Shown here in pieces: positions 44,040 to 56,385 of a DNA stretch of 64,000 nt (positions are counted from its first letter, which is position 1; each line of letters begins with the position of its first letter). This DNA comes from Armillaria gallica. Taxonomy: Eukaryota; Basidiomycota; Agaricomycetes; Agaricales; Physalacriaceae. A program made the translations under genes and the position numbers. A model generated the notes under the pieces. The model was not told the DNA's origin and did not search any database. It worked only from the letters and a program-made list of their open reading frames with translations. Where the stretch lies: assembly GCA_037576215.1 (NCBI GenBank), contig JBANDB010000012.1, positions 2,542,001 through 2,606,000 of the forward strand. Reading direction: 5' to 3'.

Positions 44040-44728
44040 GGCAAGAAGCGGCGGGCCGAAAAAGGCAGGAGAGGTGCTAGCATGATCTTGGTAACACAGA
44101 AAGTAATGGATAGAAAGAACTCAGCATGAATGGTTGGACAGTGTAAGGTGATATCCTAACATACTATGCTTCAGGGTACTACTGAGTGAGGCAGAAGGCG
44201 AGCGAGGTGGTGGGGGAATCGAGGGGAAAGGTGATGGTAGGAGGGTTGACCGTTAAGTAGCATCTAAAGTGTAAATGAGTTTGGGTCTGTCTACTGACTT
44301 TAATGTGATATTAATTTGAATTGTTTGTTGGAGGCGATAGAGAGATTGTACCTTCAAACGCCGCCAACAGGGGGTCATGCTAGATTCAATCAACATTTTC
44401 CGGGCGCTCCGCAGGCCTATAGATGATGGGAGGTCAGCGAATTATCACATTGGTCGTTGTTCTCACCAGCGAGAGGGTTGGCCACAGCCTGAGAAAGAGG
44501 CCGAGCCGATTCAGGAGCTTGGTGGATACAGCATGAGAGTTCAGCTGAGCTAAGCAGCTCCGACGAGGTCACAGTGGTGGCAGCGCATTTTTCACAGTCG
44601 TTCTCCAGCACACATAGGATCATGGCAGGGCAAAGACAAGAACAGTTGGAAAAGTCAGTTTGATCACATCATGTTGTTCCGAATTGGGCTAATGTTGCCA
44701 TAACATCAGGGTTATCATAATTCACAGG
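44040..44728. other. intergenic region of KDZ element with a possible exon
   Basis: It separates the two divergent cargo genes. A minus-strand open stretch at 44623-44417 ends at a plausible donor and can be joined to 44401-44345 by GT-AG splicing. This could be an upstream exon of the AT-hook gene or a separate small gene. No known motif. Confidence 0.3.
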
Positions 44729-47021
44729 TTCTGGGCCAAGGGTTCTAGACAATTGTTCATGGATGCACGGCTGGCCGGCTTTATTCAGGCTCGGCGCAAA
44801 GGAGTCCCTGATGCGTACAAATTTGTTGATGAGAACCTCCGAGAATACTACGCGATTTATCACCACCACCTCGCTTTGAACGAAGAGCCAGTTGGCGAGA
44901 ACCCACGTCGAAACCCGAAGGAAGTGCTCAGTCCAGAGGAAAAAAGGTACAAAACATGCCATTATGTGCAGATGCGAGGGGTGAGTTGTGAAATGTTGAT
45001 TCTAGTCCGTTTAATAACTGGTGCATTGTCTTCAGGCCTTTTTTCGGTGGTGGACCACACGTGCTGGCAAAATAGACAATGCCACGGCTTCGAAGATTGC
45101 ACCTATTGCCGATCGGCTGGCTGAGGTGTGCAGAAGGAAAGGACCTCGTACGCGTTGCCCGACTGCGTCGCAGCTGTGGTCCAAAGACAACTTTTGCAGC
45201 CTTCGTGACGAATTCCAGGTGTGGTTTGCATTATTGGGCTTGTCAGAGGGAGCACGGGCCAGCGAACGTAGTCGGTGGACCGCAAAGCGCTTCGATTCCC
45301 TGCCAGCTGAGGACCGAGAGCCTTACGAGATGAAGGCGTTGCAGATGAAGGCGGATGCGGCAGCTCAACGCAAGGGGAAAGGGAAAGAAAAGGAAGAGGG
45401 AGAGAACGATGAAGACTCCGATGATGATGACACTCGGCCAGGGAGTGTGGAGAAGGTCGGGGAGACACCAGAGATGAAAGCCGGACAGTCAGCCTTGGTT
45501 GGGGAGAAAGCGCTGACGCCTGCTGAGACAGACCAGTAAGCTTTCTTCTAACAGATTTTCTATGCGGTGCTAAGAGTGTCTTAGGGTACTCCAAAAGATC
45601 AGTTCGGTGGTATATCCTATCATTGCGGAGCTGGGGGAGAGCCTATTGCATCACGTCACCATTATTGTGGGTGGACCAGACCCTGCCCAAGGAGGACGAT
45701 TGAACACGACATCGTGAGTTGGTGTGATGTCTATTTGACGTGTGCAATTTAATAGTAATACCCTCTCTTGCAGGATTCATTACGGTGAAAATCACGACAT
45801 CAAGCCTGTGAATTTTGGGGATTATAGAGGCAGGCGGCTCCATGAGGTGGCAATGGACGCATTTGTACAATATCTGCATACAGCATACAGTAAGTGAGCA
45901 CCTATTGACTATGTATACCCTCTTCTGATCCGTATGTGACAGCTCCCAAGGAATGTGCGGCCCGCGCCCTTCCACGAGATGACTCCGAGGACGAAGAGGC
46001 AGGTGAGGTCGACGACCAGCCAGCTGCCACTGAAGAGGAGGTTGGGCTGAGGGGCAAGCGTAAATCATCAGAGAAGTCGAGAGATACCGATGTCACCGTC
46101 GAGGATGCGGAGGAAGATAGACGACCAAAGAAGAAGGCACGGAAGTCTAGGACGTCGAAGAAGACCAAAGCCGCAGTGATAGAGGAAACACCTGATGCCA
46201 GTGGTCGTAGCGGACTGACTGATATAACCAACAACGGCAGCGATGGAGAAGGCAGCTCGACTCCAATGGACTTGCTCAATGCGAACATCAATCCTGTGTT
46301 ACAGTCACCGCCTAGAGGGATGGTGAATATGGGTGGGACTGGTTCAGCGGTGCAATCTCCTGTGGGCAGTCCGAACGATGATCTGGATCCTTTCTCTGTG
46401 GACGACGGAAGACGGTGTAGCGGGGATAGAAGGGCAGTGTCGCCTATTCAGGACGAGCTGGAACTTGACGTGTCTGAGCCTTTGAGGGCGTCGGATCATC
46501 TGTTGTTGGATAGTGGGATATGGCTGCCATGGTCCAAGGAGATGCGGATCTATTTTGACCAGTATGATCTTGGTGCGCATTTTGAGGTGGTCTTCAAGCT
46601 CGTGACGATTTTCGAGGGCTGCGGAGGATTTATCAATCCTAAAGGGGCAAAGTATTCGTTTGGAAAGATGCATTGACCGGATGAAGTGGGTGTGTGGATA
46701 AAGAACGCATGAGGAACACACCCGGTCTTGCAAGGCGACAAAGTGGTAAGATTCAGCGTGGGCTGGTGGAAATGGTGGAAGGGTGTGCAACCAGCTTGGC
46801 GTGGGTTGTCTGATGGCAGTGGTGCCATAACGGTGGCGGGAAGATCTGGTGACGGAGATTGGTCATGTATGGCGAAGTGCGGGCAGAATGGTGTCCTGAT
46901 GTTTTTGGCGGCGTTGGCATGGTGGGGCAAGGCAGTGTTGCGTGAGGGAGGAGATGTTGAGATGGATTGGGAGAATGCGCTGGAGGATTTTGAGTTTGTG
47001 TTGGTTGGTTTGTTACGGTAG
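44729..47021 (+). pseudogene. KDZ cargo gene of unknown function, basidiomycete-type
   Basis: Exons about 44729-44980, 45036-45535, 45585-45713, 45774-45889 and 45943-47021, all with GT-AG introns of about 49-60 bp. The start is unresolved; an ATG at 44622 needs a non-obvious intron. The protein has an N-terminal M-D-A-R-L-A-G-F segment, acidic low-complexity stretches, I-I-V-G-G-P-D-P, a Lys-rich nuclear-signal-like stretch (K-K-K-A-R-K near 46133) and a Trp-rich end (W-W-K-W-W, near 46770). TGA at 46674-46676 and 46710-46712 both fit CGA and cut off the Trp-rich domain. From memory, similar proteins are repeated in other Agaricomycetes; function unknown. Confidence 0.55.
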
Positions 47022-47449
47022 AGCTCGTTGACTCGTCAGGGATTGATGTCTTGTACTTTATTGCTTGTAATAAAAGATGATCATGTCTCAAAGTGAAGCC
47101 GCTCGATAGAGAATTTCTTACATATGGAGAGCAAAGGCTTGACAAACAATTTTTTCGCTGTCTTGAACAAATGATACTGCCATGACCATGCACACAGGGT
47201 GTTTGCCTTTACCGGAAAGATTAAGAATAGCACTGAAGTGCTCGAAAGAGAGTATTTTGCCTGGAATAGTTGTATTGTATAGATATTGTACATGGGTCAG
47301 GGTGAAAATGTGCTGGCAGAGGATTCTGACAGATATTAGGCCAAATTTGGCAGTATTTGCAGGTCCAAAACGATTTTTTGCCCCAGAATACGGATTTGGG
47401 TCATCATTTTGATGGGTGGCTAATAACCATGCTGTAGCCTAACCACTAT
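47022..47449. other. 3' subterminal region of KDZ element
   Basis: AT-rich, with no gene recognised. It leads into the right terminal repeat (47415-47463). Confidence 0.5.
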
Positions 47450-47463
47450 GTGGTTATAACCAC

Positions 47464-48633
47464 ATCTCTTGACTCAAGACTACAGTGTGGCCTGTACTGA
47501 AACGATCCTATCCTATGTCAAACTAACCTTCAAGTCCACTCGGGGGACTGATACTATATGAAAACTGGCTGAAACTGATCCTAAGTCTGCTCTGAGACTA
47601 CCCAAGTGGGCGACAATAACGATGGCAAAAGTGAAACTGTAAAAACTCCAATGGTGCGAAAGTGAAACGATGACGGCCTATAAAAGATAATGGGGGCGAG
47701 GTATAGCGTGGCGATCACGTATTGGCACAGTATGAGCATGTACCAATAGTGTTAAGAGTGAAGAGCACGTAGCAAAGGACTCTTCACAGTTAAAAACCGT
47801 GGGATAACTCTGGTAAGCTCAAGAGTCGACGTGCAATCGAGAATATGCTGGTGTAAACGATATATTGCCATAGAATGGTGAATAAATGTTGTTTACTGGT
47901 GATAGACTAGAGCGAGACGATAATTGACGTAGTCTGGGGTCAACTAGAGATGAACTGCCTTGTAACTACGTTTTCTAGCTAGTTTTTATATTACAAGTAT
48001 GAATTTATAAATAGAGTAGATATGCAAGACTTATTAAGGCCGTAAAGCCTTGGCTTTGTAAAAATCGTAGGTAACATATGGTATTTTGTCTTCTAAAGTA
48101 ACAGCAACTCGTCGACGTTGCCTCGTATAGATGAGAACCGTATGGTTTTGCTGAGCGATGAGCGGATCGTGAGGTGCTGTTTAGCTGCAGATTACTTGAG
48201 CAATAGTCGTCGTGCTGAGGAGTACATGTGGGGTAACATTTTCTTGAGGCCTTGGCGAAGTAACAGCCTTAGTAAACACGGTCTGTAGTTGCCGTAGCTG
48301 CTATTGCCGTAGCTGGGAGAGTACTCACGTCAATCACGTTATTTTCATTAAGTGATCAATGAGTGCATCAACTAGGTGCTTCTGAGTGATGCGTCAATTC
48401 CGTATTGGGATGATTGTCGATCGAAGGTGCCTTGTCGTGATGAAGTATGGCAATTAGGATGCATGGCAAGATGGGATGGATAACAAGCACGGAAGGAGTG
48501 GTTGCCGTAGGATAAAAGTGGTATCAATGTGCATGCAATCATTGGTTTGCTGAAAGGCCGTTGAAGGGATAGTAGTGTTAATTAGCAGGGAAAATCCGCA
48601 AATTCTGAGCGTACAGAGCCTGGAGGCTCATCA
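47464..48633 (-). repeat. E2 5' LTR, second part (right copy)
   Basis: Shares long blocks with 11440-12168, such as CTAGTTTTTATATTACAAG, GCTGTTTAGCTGCAGATTA and the terminal GAGCCTGGAGGCTCATCA. Ends against the ATGC target copy at 48634. Confidence 0.8.
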
Positions 48634-48637
48634 ATGC

Positions 48638-50112
48638 TAACTGATGCCATCAATTTTTATAATGAAACAGATGATGACCCCTCTATTCCCATTCCTGCCT
48701 TACTAAGGCAAGCAAATTTGCAGGATATTTTTAATTATTTTGCTTTTGAATTACCCTTTTCCGTGATTTGGGGAGGAACCCAAGCCGGAAATGATTATTT
48801 TATGAAGAAACAGAGAGGGATCCCAGCAGATGAGATCCTACAGTACGAGGCGGAGCGGAATGCTTGCCTCCTATGGAACGAAATACACCTGGATGCCATA
48901 ATGGAGGAGTTTCCCCCTTACGAAGAAGCCGCACAGGAGATTGAGATACAGGAACCGATGCTGGATGAACCACCGGTACCACCCCATTGGGCACCAGTGC
49001 CAGCCTTCTCCTACGTCAGGGGGCAGGCACCACCAGGAACGCAGCAACAAGGGTACCTACCATTTTACCCAGTACCATTTGCCGGTGGCAGTCACGGGGC
49101 AGGCGACGGTGGCAGACAACCTGCACAACCTCCCGCCGCACCTCAAAGGGTAATGCTCCCATGATTCCTGGCACCACTGCCAATGCCAGATCCACTGATA
49201 CCCTGGCAACTAGTCGACGGAGCCATCGCCCCCTATGACGACTTCAAACCAAAAATCTTGAAAGAAGTTGACGATTTCAAAAGGGATTCTAACGACATTG
49301 CCTGCTTCTTCCTAAAGTGTGAGCTGCACTTCGACGTGTTCAACCGACACTTCCAACACCACCCTTACAAAGTCATCTTTTGCGTCTCCTGACTTGCAGA
49401 CGACACCAAGCAATGGTGGCGATTGAGCACGCAGATCATAGGAAGAACAGCGGATGGCAAGCAGCAGTACCTGACTTACGAAGACTTTAAGTCAGAACTC
49501 AACAAGAGGTTCTGAAAGGATGCCGACATGCAGCTAAAGTACGCACAGTGGGAGAAGCTTAGGCAGTCAGAACACAAAGATGGTGACAAATTCTTCCAGT
49601 TATTTGAAGAACTAGCCTTCCACGCCAGAGTACGCAATAACAACCAAGTTATGCTCCACCAGATCAAGAAGGCCGCCCACCAGTCGAGTAAAAATACTAT
49701 ATACTCGGCTGATGGAGAAGTGCCAACTGATTACGAAGGCTGGAAGGCATGCCTACTCTGGATCGACTACAATTGGCGCCTCAAACAGGCAGAAGGAACG
49801 ACAGCGACACCGTCATGACCACAGACACAGAAGACGACCACGCCCACTAAGGGGGGTCAAACAGCAGTCCCCACAACCACAATGGTGACAGGGACGACTT
49901 TCAGAGGCCGTGGCGCACTGATGGATGTCAATGCAGCCAGGGCAGCGTCAGTATGCTTCCGATGTGGCAAGAAAGGCCGCTTCAAGCGCGACTGCCCTAC
50001 TGCCCTGAAAACCCAAGCAGAGGCATTATGACGCCTCAACACTTACTGGGATAACCACCCAGGTACGGAAACACTCTCAACAGTAGAGGAGGTAAAAGAA
50101 ACCGCCAAGTAG
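48638..50112 (+). pseudogene. gag: E1 gag, C-terminal part
   Basis: It resumes after the E2 target copy with L-T-D-A-I-N-F-Y-N-E-T-D-D-D, matching E6. It has the Pro/Gly linker, capsid segment (I-A-C-F-F-L-K-C-E-L-H-F) and knuckle C-F-R-C-G-K-K-G-R-F-K-R-D-C near 49954, in which the zinc-binding His is Arg. Several TGA stops (49162, 49390, 49513, 49816, 50029) are CGA-derived or TGG-derived. It ends at TAG 50110-50112 after the conserved 14-mer. Confidence 0.75.
50086..50099 (+). promoter_or_regulatory. E1 conserved gag-pol junction motif
   Basis: GAGGAGGTAAAAGA, as in E3 and E6; pol continues in the -1 frame. Confidence 0.45.
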
Positions 50113-53100
50113 ATAATGATTCAATCTATTCAGCAACCAAGGGCTTAGTCTTGGCTGGTATGCCTATCGCACTTAACAAATGTACTTATATATCGCCTGT
50201 AGTAACCACCACGCATTCGAATATACCCGCGACTTCGCAATCAGACCAGAAACTAAGCAAGAATCAACTTATGGACCCAGGAACAAGTGGCACAGTCGTC
50301 CGACTACCGGCTCGACGTTCAACGAGTAACCTATTACAGGCAAAAGTGAATGACAAGTCACCTACCATAGTGACACCTGTCTTAACAGCAGAACCTCATG
50401 TGCACTACTCCGCAACTCAGGGTGATTCCCCGGACAGTGGAGGGTACGCTACAAGAAAGGGCTGACTGGATGGGGCAGGGGAACAAGCGCATAGCGCCCC
50501 CCCTGGCGAAATGGCTCTATGGAGTCCCTGCCTCACAGGGAGTTACAAGGGAATAGCTTCAGTGAAACCTCCTCTGGTAAAAGAGATTACCGTATGAATA
50601 CCAAAGTCTAAATCCCAGAACAACGGGGCTTTGGTGAACATTGAGGACAACAATGAAGATGCCCGATCATAGAAGATAGACATGGGGGCAAGGGTCTATT
50701 TGCCCTTGGCCCTGAAGACTAAGGATGAACTGGAATCGAGTAAGGGCCCCCAATCAGTTGCCAATGCCTGTCGTGATGAAGGGTGACTCGATGAAGGGGG
50801 AATGCCGAATGCAACGAGGGACCTGACTAGTAACCCAGACTCAGAGGAACCAGGTGAAGGCGACCACCATGCAACGGTGAGAAGCGCAGGCAATCGTTGC
50901 TCGACAGTGTCAGCCCAACCTACTGTCTCTTTATGAGATGGTACCTTCACAGAAAGCACCTCCCATTCCACGACTGACTCAAAAGCCGCAAGGGAGGAAG
51001 CTGCTAGTGCCCAGGCAGTGCAAAGGGGGCATCAAGTAACTTTTACTGAAGTACCTGATGACGAGGACATTACGAGCTTCATGATGAACAAGAATGCTAA
51101 ATTAATACCCCCTTTAGAAACTGCGGTGACCTCACCAACGGTAGTTGAGCCCATATGGGTCGACGCAAAGATTAAAGAGGCCCCGCAACTTGCACACACT
51201 TATACAAGTGGCGAGACTTATAATGAATGGCTCAAACCATTTGGAGCTGAGTGGACCTTGCACGGAATAGTAGAAGCACGCACAGAGTCGGAGGCGAAGG
51301 CAATCCTAAAGAATTGGATTCACAAAGCATGCACAGAAGAAGTAGTCAACTCAATGATCGATGCAATGAGGGGGATGAAGTGAATCAATGCGCTCTGGTG
51401 GCTTGAAGAGCTACAAGAGCCAAAGCGATATATCAGCACACTAAGCAAGAAAGGGAAGGACCTGGTTATCCCCGTCGAAATCGGAACACCAGGGACCCTT
51501 GCCAAAATCTCTACAGCTGTGTTGGTAGACAGTGGATGCACCAGCAGTGCCATCAATCAAAAATTCATTGAACAGCACAACATCCCAACTCGAGCAACTG
51601 CAGCACCAATCCCAGTCTATAATGCCGACAGAACCAAAAACCAGGGAGGATCAATTACCAAATACGCTGAGATCGAACTCAAGATCGGAGATCATTCAGA
51701 ATGAATAGATCTAGCCGTAATGGATCTCGGTGATAAAGTGATCTTCCTCAGTCATGATTGGCTAGCCCAGCATAACCCGATCATCAATTAGAAGACAGGA
51801 GGATTAACATTTGCATAGTGCAAATGTCGCAAGAACCCATTTGTGCTACCCAACGCAGATCCCGATGACAAATGGGATGAAGAACTGGAGGAGGGAGATA
51901 CCATTCTCGTGATAGATTTCATGCAGGCCATTCTCATATGTGCTCATCATGCCAACGACTTAGCTGCCACAGCCAATGCAGATAAAGAGATCAAGACGTT
52001 CGAAGAAATGGTCCCAGAATGGTGTCAGGATTTCAGCGATCTATTCGATAAAGATAGTTTCGATGAACTTCCCGAACCAAAGACATGGGACCATGCCATC
52101 AAGCTCACTCCAAACGCAGATGCCAATCTAGATTGCAAGGTCTACCCCCTTAACCAGAATGAACAAGCGGAACTCGACAAGTTTCTGGATGAGAACCTCT
52201 CGAGTGGATGAATACGGCCCTCCAAGTCGCCCATGGCTTCACCTTTCTTCTTTGTCAAGAAAAAGGATGGAAAGCTGCAACCAGTACAAGATTATTGGAA
52301 GCTCAACGAAATGACAATTAAAAACCATTATCCGCTTCCTCTCATCTCGGAACTGATGGACAAGTTACGGGGGGCCAAATACTTTTCTAAACTTGACGTC
52401 CGATGGGGATACAACAATGTATGCATCAAGAGTGGCGATGAATGGAAGGTGGCATTCAGAACAAATCAAGGGTTGTTCAAACCCACAGTTATGTTCTTCG
52501 GGCTCACCAATTCGCCTGCCACCTTCCAATGGATGATGAATGACATTTTCAAAGATCTCATTGCATCAGGCCACATCATGATGTATTTTGATGACATCCT
52601 AATCATGTCCAAGACCAAGGAGAAGCATCGCCGCATCACGTGCGAGGTTCTAAGACTCCTCCAAAAGAACAAGCTATTCCTTAAAGCAGAGAAATGCGAG
52701 TTTGAAACCTTGGAAACAGAATACCTCAGAGTCATCATCAGTGAAGGAAGCATCCAGATGGACCCAGTCAAAATCGCAGGAATTGCGGAATGGCCTGTGC
52801 CAGTCAAGAAAGTTGTAAGACCTGAACTGCAATCAAGGGTAAATAGTCAGCTGTATCGCATTCATACAGTCACTGACCAGTCCTTTGATGATTGCTGATC
52901 AAGACTAACTGAATAGCGCTTAGCAAGAAGGAGTGTGTTTCAGTATGAATAAATGTTAGCTCAAAGCTAGGGAATATACAGCTTTGAGTACACTACTTTT
53001 ATACTAAGGTGAGGGTCTGTAATGAGTACTAAGATGAGGGTACCATGTTAGAAAGTGAATAAGCCAAATACACGGTAGCTGAGAATATGGCGACATCTGC

Positions 53101-55500
53101 TCCACCAGTGGAGTGTGATGATGTGAAAATTTATGAAGGCTCCATGGAGTTGTGGATCTAAAGATAAGATTAGATAAGATTAGATATGCAGCATCTTATC
53201 TTATAGAAAAGAAATAAATTGTAACAAAAGTACAACTCTAATTGTTCTTAGGCTTTATCAACTTCTACCAACGTTTCATCAAAGGGTATAGCAAGGTCAT
53301 CAAACCGATGACCCAGCTAACCGGAAACAATCCATGGAAGTGGGGAAAAGCACAACAGGACGCATTCAAGGAGTTGAAGAGACTGCTGGCTGAAGAAGTG
53401 GTACTGGCAATACCCACAGAGGAAGGAAAGTTCTGCGTAGAGGCAGATGCAAGCGAAGGAGCGATCGGCGCTGTATTGTCACAAGAGCAGGATGGAAAAT
53501 GGTGCCCAGTCACGTTTCTATCCAAGTCCCTCACCGTTACGGAACGAAATTACAAAATTTACGACAAAGAACTGCTGGCAATCATGCTGGCCCTGGACGA
53601 GTGGAGGCACTACCTAATGGGTGCAGCTCAGGACTTCGAGATATGGACAGATCATCAAAATCTGCAGTATTTCCAAAAGCCCCAAAAGCTCAACTGACAT
53701 CAAGCATGTTGGGTAACCGAGCTTGCCGAATACCATTTCTCGCTGCATCACAAACCGGGACTGGCAAACAAGAAGGCTGACCTACTAAGCTGACGAGCAG
53801 ACCACGAGCAGGGAAAGGAGGACAACAATGAGGTTATAGTCCTCAAACCCAAGCACTTCCAGGCACTAGTCATGCCCACGATCGAGGAAATCCATTCCAA
53901 GATTAAGCAAGCCACACTCGACCACCACCGATGGGACAAGAATGTTTCCATGTCCCTCAGCCATGATTGAGGGATGAAGCTAGACAATGGGTTAATCTAT
54001 TACAATTCCTGCATCTATATTCCCCAAGACCATGCGCTGCGAGGAGAAATCATTGCAATGCATCATGACCACATCACAGCGGGACACCCCGGCACTGAAA
54101 AGACTAAAGAACTCGTCTTACAAGAGTATTGGTGGCCAAGGATGAAGAAAGACATAGAGAGCTACATCCGTGCCTGCAAAACATGTCAACGAACCAAGTC
54201 GAGCACGCAAGCAAAAGCAGCGCCTCTTCACTCTAACACCATTCCTTTCTGGCCATGGACTCATATCTCCATCGATATGGTTACTGGTTTACCTAGGTGC
54301 AACAGATTCGACGCGATCTTAATGATTGTCGACCGATTCTCCAAGGAAATCATACCTGTCGCATGTACAACAGAGATGTCATTGGAAGGGTGGGCCAAGA
54401 TCCTACGAGACGAAGTATACGCTAGACATGGAATGCCCCAGGTTGTCATCTCCGACCGAGGCACCGTATTCGTATCCAAGTTCATGAAAGACCTTTATGA
54501 CTTGCTCCAAATCAAGGCAAACGTATCCACCGCCTATCACCCACAAACTGATGGACAGACTGAACGAGTCAATCAGGAGGTTGAAAAATACCTCTGGATC
54601 TTCATCAATCATTGTCAGAACGACTGGGTTGAATGGCTCTCCCTTGCGGCTTTCACTCATAACAACCGCACCCATTCCACTACAGGAAAAAGTCCCTTCA
54701 AGGTTAACTATGGCTATAATGCTGAAATCCTCCCAGGTGCAAAACCCTGAGCACCCTTCAGAACACCGGCCTCAACCACATTCGTTTCACAGATGCAGAA
54801 AATCCATGCCAAAGCAAAGCAAGCGCTCAAGAAAGCCGCCAACCAGATGAAAGCCCAGTACGACAGAAAGAAACGACCTGCAGTTGAATACCAAGTAGGA
54901 GACAAGGTGTGGCTCGACACAACCAACCTCAATCTCCCACGTCCCAAGAAGAAACTCGCAGACAAACGAACGGGCCCATTTCCTATCATCGCAAAGGTCA
55001 GAGTGTCAGCATACAAATTAAAGCTCCTGACAGGCTGGCAGATCCATCCAGTATTCAACAAAGCACTCCTCACACCATACACACCACCTGCTTTTCCAAA
55101 CCAAGAACAACCACCTCCTCTGCCACCAGATCTCATCAACGGCGAGGAACACTACGAAGTCGAAAAAGTCCTCGACAGTAGAGAACGCAAAGTTAGGAGA
55201 AAAGCCGGTGAACCATGGCACTGGGTTACAGACTACTTCGTTAAATGGAAAGGATACAGACCAGAATCCAATAGTTGGGTATGGGAGGATAACATGGATG
55301 CCGAAGAACTCGTTGACAAATACCTCACAGAAAAAGTGAATCGGACCGAGCATGAGACAGGAGATTGGCAATCCTATATGGACCCATTCACCAGACGAAA
55401 AGTTTGGTATGACCAACAGCTAGACTGGGATTACTTTGGTGGCAACGATGACCCTTCAACAGACACGAAACCGTCGCTCCAACCCACAGAAATACCATGA
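50113..55500 (+). pseudogene. pol: E1 pol, split by a solo LTR
   Basis: Protease L-V-D-S-G (51519), RT with F-F-F-V-K-K-K-D-G (52248) and Y-F-D-D (about 52585; Leu in E6), then the solo LTR at 52814-53226. After that come RNase H (V-E-A-D-A-S, about 53440), integrase (H-P-G-T-E-K-T, C-K-T-C, D and E residues; 54060-54750) and the chromodomain (Y-F-V-K-W-K-G-Y, about 55237). Many stops, including 51381, 51702, 52209, 53694, 53793 and 54748, fit CGA-to-TGA; 51789 is TAG from TGG. Not functional. Confidence 0.85.
52814..53226 (-). mobile_element. solo LTR of the E1 family
   Basis: Reverse-orientation LTR (TGTAAGACC...ATTGTAACA on the plus strand) of 413 bp, flanked by AAAGT at 52809-52813 and 53227-53231. 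No internal sequence remains, so it arose by LTR-LTR recombination. It contains the TATA box and the AGCTTTGAGCTAA word in reverse. Confidence 0.9.
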
Positions 55501-55702
55501 CGACATGAAAAAGTTTACCAGACTTACCTCTTCCACAACCACCTGATAACGGAACTCCTCCTCCTCGTTCAGACCCTTGCGTATAGGGAACAAAGAAAGG
55601 AGAGTTGCAGCCGTTGAGGCATAGGCACTAATGTTGGGCCTGGCATTGTGAGAAAGTAATGATGGGATTGAAGCTAACAGCAGTTGGGACACCTGCCTTA
55701 AC

Positions 55703-55712
55703 AGGGGGGTAA
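55703..55712 (+). promoter_or_regulatory. E1 polypurine tract
   Basis: AGGGGGGTAA abuts the 3' LTR, as in E6. Confidence 0.7.
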
Positions 55713-56126
55713 TGTTACAATTTATTCATTTCTTTACTTAAGTGCCTCTTATCTTATCTTATCTTCAGCACTTACCCTTATCTTATCTTTAGATCCACGA
55801 CTCCACAGAGCCTTTGTAAATCTTCACATCATCACACTCCACTGACATGTCATATTCTCGGCTACCATGTATTTGGCTTATTCACTTTCTAACACAGTAC
55901 CCTCATCTTAGTACTTATTACAGACCCTCACTTTAGTATATAAGTAGTGTACTCAAAGCTGTATATTCCCTAGCTTTGAGCTAACATTTATTCATACCGA
56001 AACACATTTCTTCTCGCTAAGTGCTATTCAGTTAGTCTTGATCAGCAATCATCAAAGGACTGGTCGGTGACTGTACGAACACGATACAGCTGACTATTTA
56101 CCCTTGATTGCAGTTCAGGTCTTACA
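55713..56126 (+). repeat. E1 3' LTR
   Basis: 414 bp, collinear with 8879-9292, followed by TSD CAAAT at 56127-56131. Confidence 0.93.
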
Positions 56127-56385
56127 CAAATCCTTGACCCATTTGTCTGACGGACACCACGGTATTGGACGTAGAAGGTACAAGACACGTTCATTTTGGA
56201 CCAGTTTAGTTAACTGATAATGTTTGATTTCAGAACAAAGCAATGCAATAAAACTGTAATAAGGTACCCAAAGCAAGAGAAAGCAAGACAATATACAAGA
56301 TGTATATATACTTTTATTGTCAGGCTTGGTCATGACGCGTTACTTTCCACTGAACGAATGAACAATGGAATCCTTTTGTCGATAT

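Larger units (their letters stand above)
28098..47463. mobile_element. E4: KDZ-type DNA transposon with cargo
   Basis: Imperfect terminal inverted repeats of about 48 bp begin GTGGTTATAACCAC at each end (28099 onward; 47463 reading back) and share TTAGGCT and TGGTTATTA. It carries a KDZ transposase remnant (minus), an AT-hook gene (minus) and a third gene (plus). Without E6 it is about 10.4 kb. It sits in the E2 right LTR. No clear target duplication could be seen because the two E2 LTRs are too diverged there. Confidence 0.75.
10382..48633 (-). mobile_element. E2: gag-protease LTR retrotransposon, minus strand, itself split
   Basis: The ends are TGATGAGCCT and AGGCTCATCA. The target duplication is ACGC (10378-10381) and ATGC (48634-48637), differing by one CpG transition; joining E1 across it restores the sequence seen in E6. 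LTRs are about 1.8 kb. Reading on the minus strand, the order is 5' LTR (right, split by the KDZ element), primer site near 27510, gag N-terminus, gag C-terminus plus protease (after E3), polypurine tract and 3' LTR. There is no room for RT or integrase, so it looks non-autonomous. Confidence 0.85.
8879..56126 (+). mobile_element. E1: chromovirus (Ty3/gypsy) split by nested insertions
   Basis: The 5' part is 8879-10381 and the 3' part 48638-56126. Both LTRs are 414 bp, and the flanks carry the same 5-bp duplication CAAAT (8874-8878 and 56127-56131), showing that they are two ends of one insertion. Between them lie E2 and everything nested in it. The coding order is ORF0, gag, pol (protease, RT, RNase H, integrase, chromodomain). 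Comparing the two LTRs by eye shows roughly two dozen differences, all transitions and mostly at CpG. Many CGA-to-TGA stops make it inactive. Confidence 0.92.

Noticed and set aside
41290..47463. TET/JBP dioxygenase as KDZ cargo
   Set aside because: Looked for because TET/JBP genes accompany KDZ elements in mushrooms; no H-x-D...H iron-binding pattern or similar fold signature was recognised in either cargo gene.
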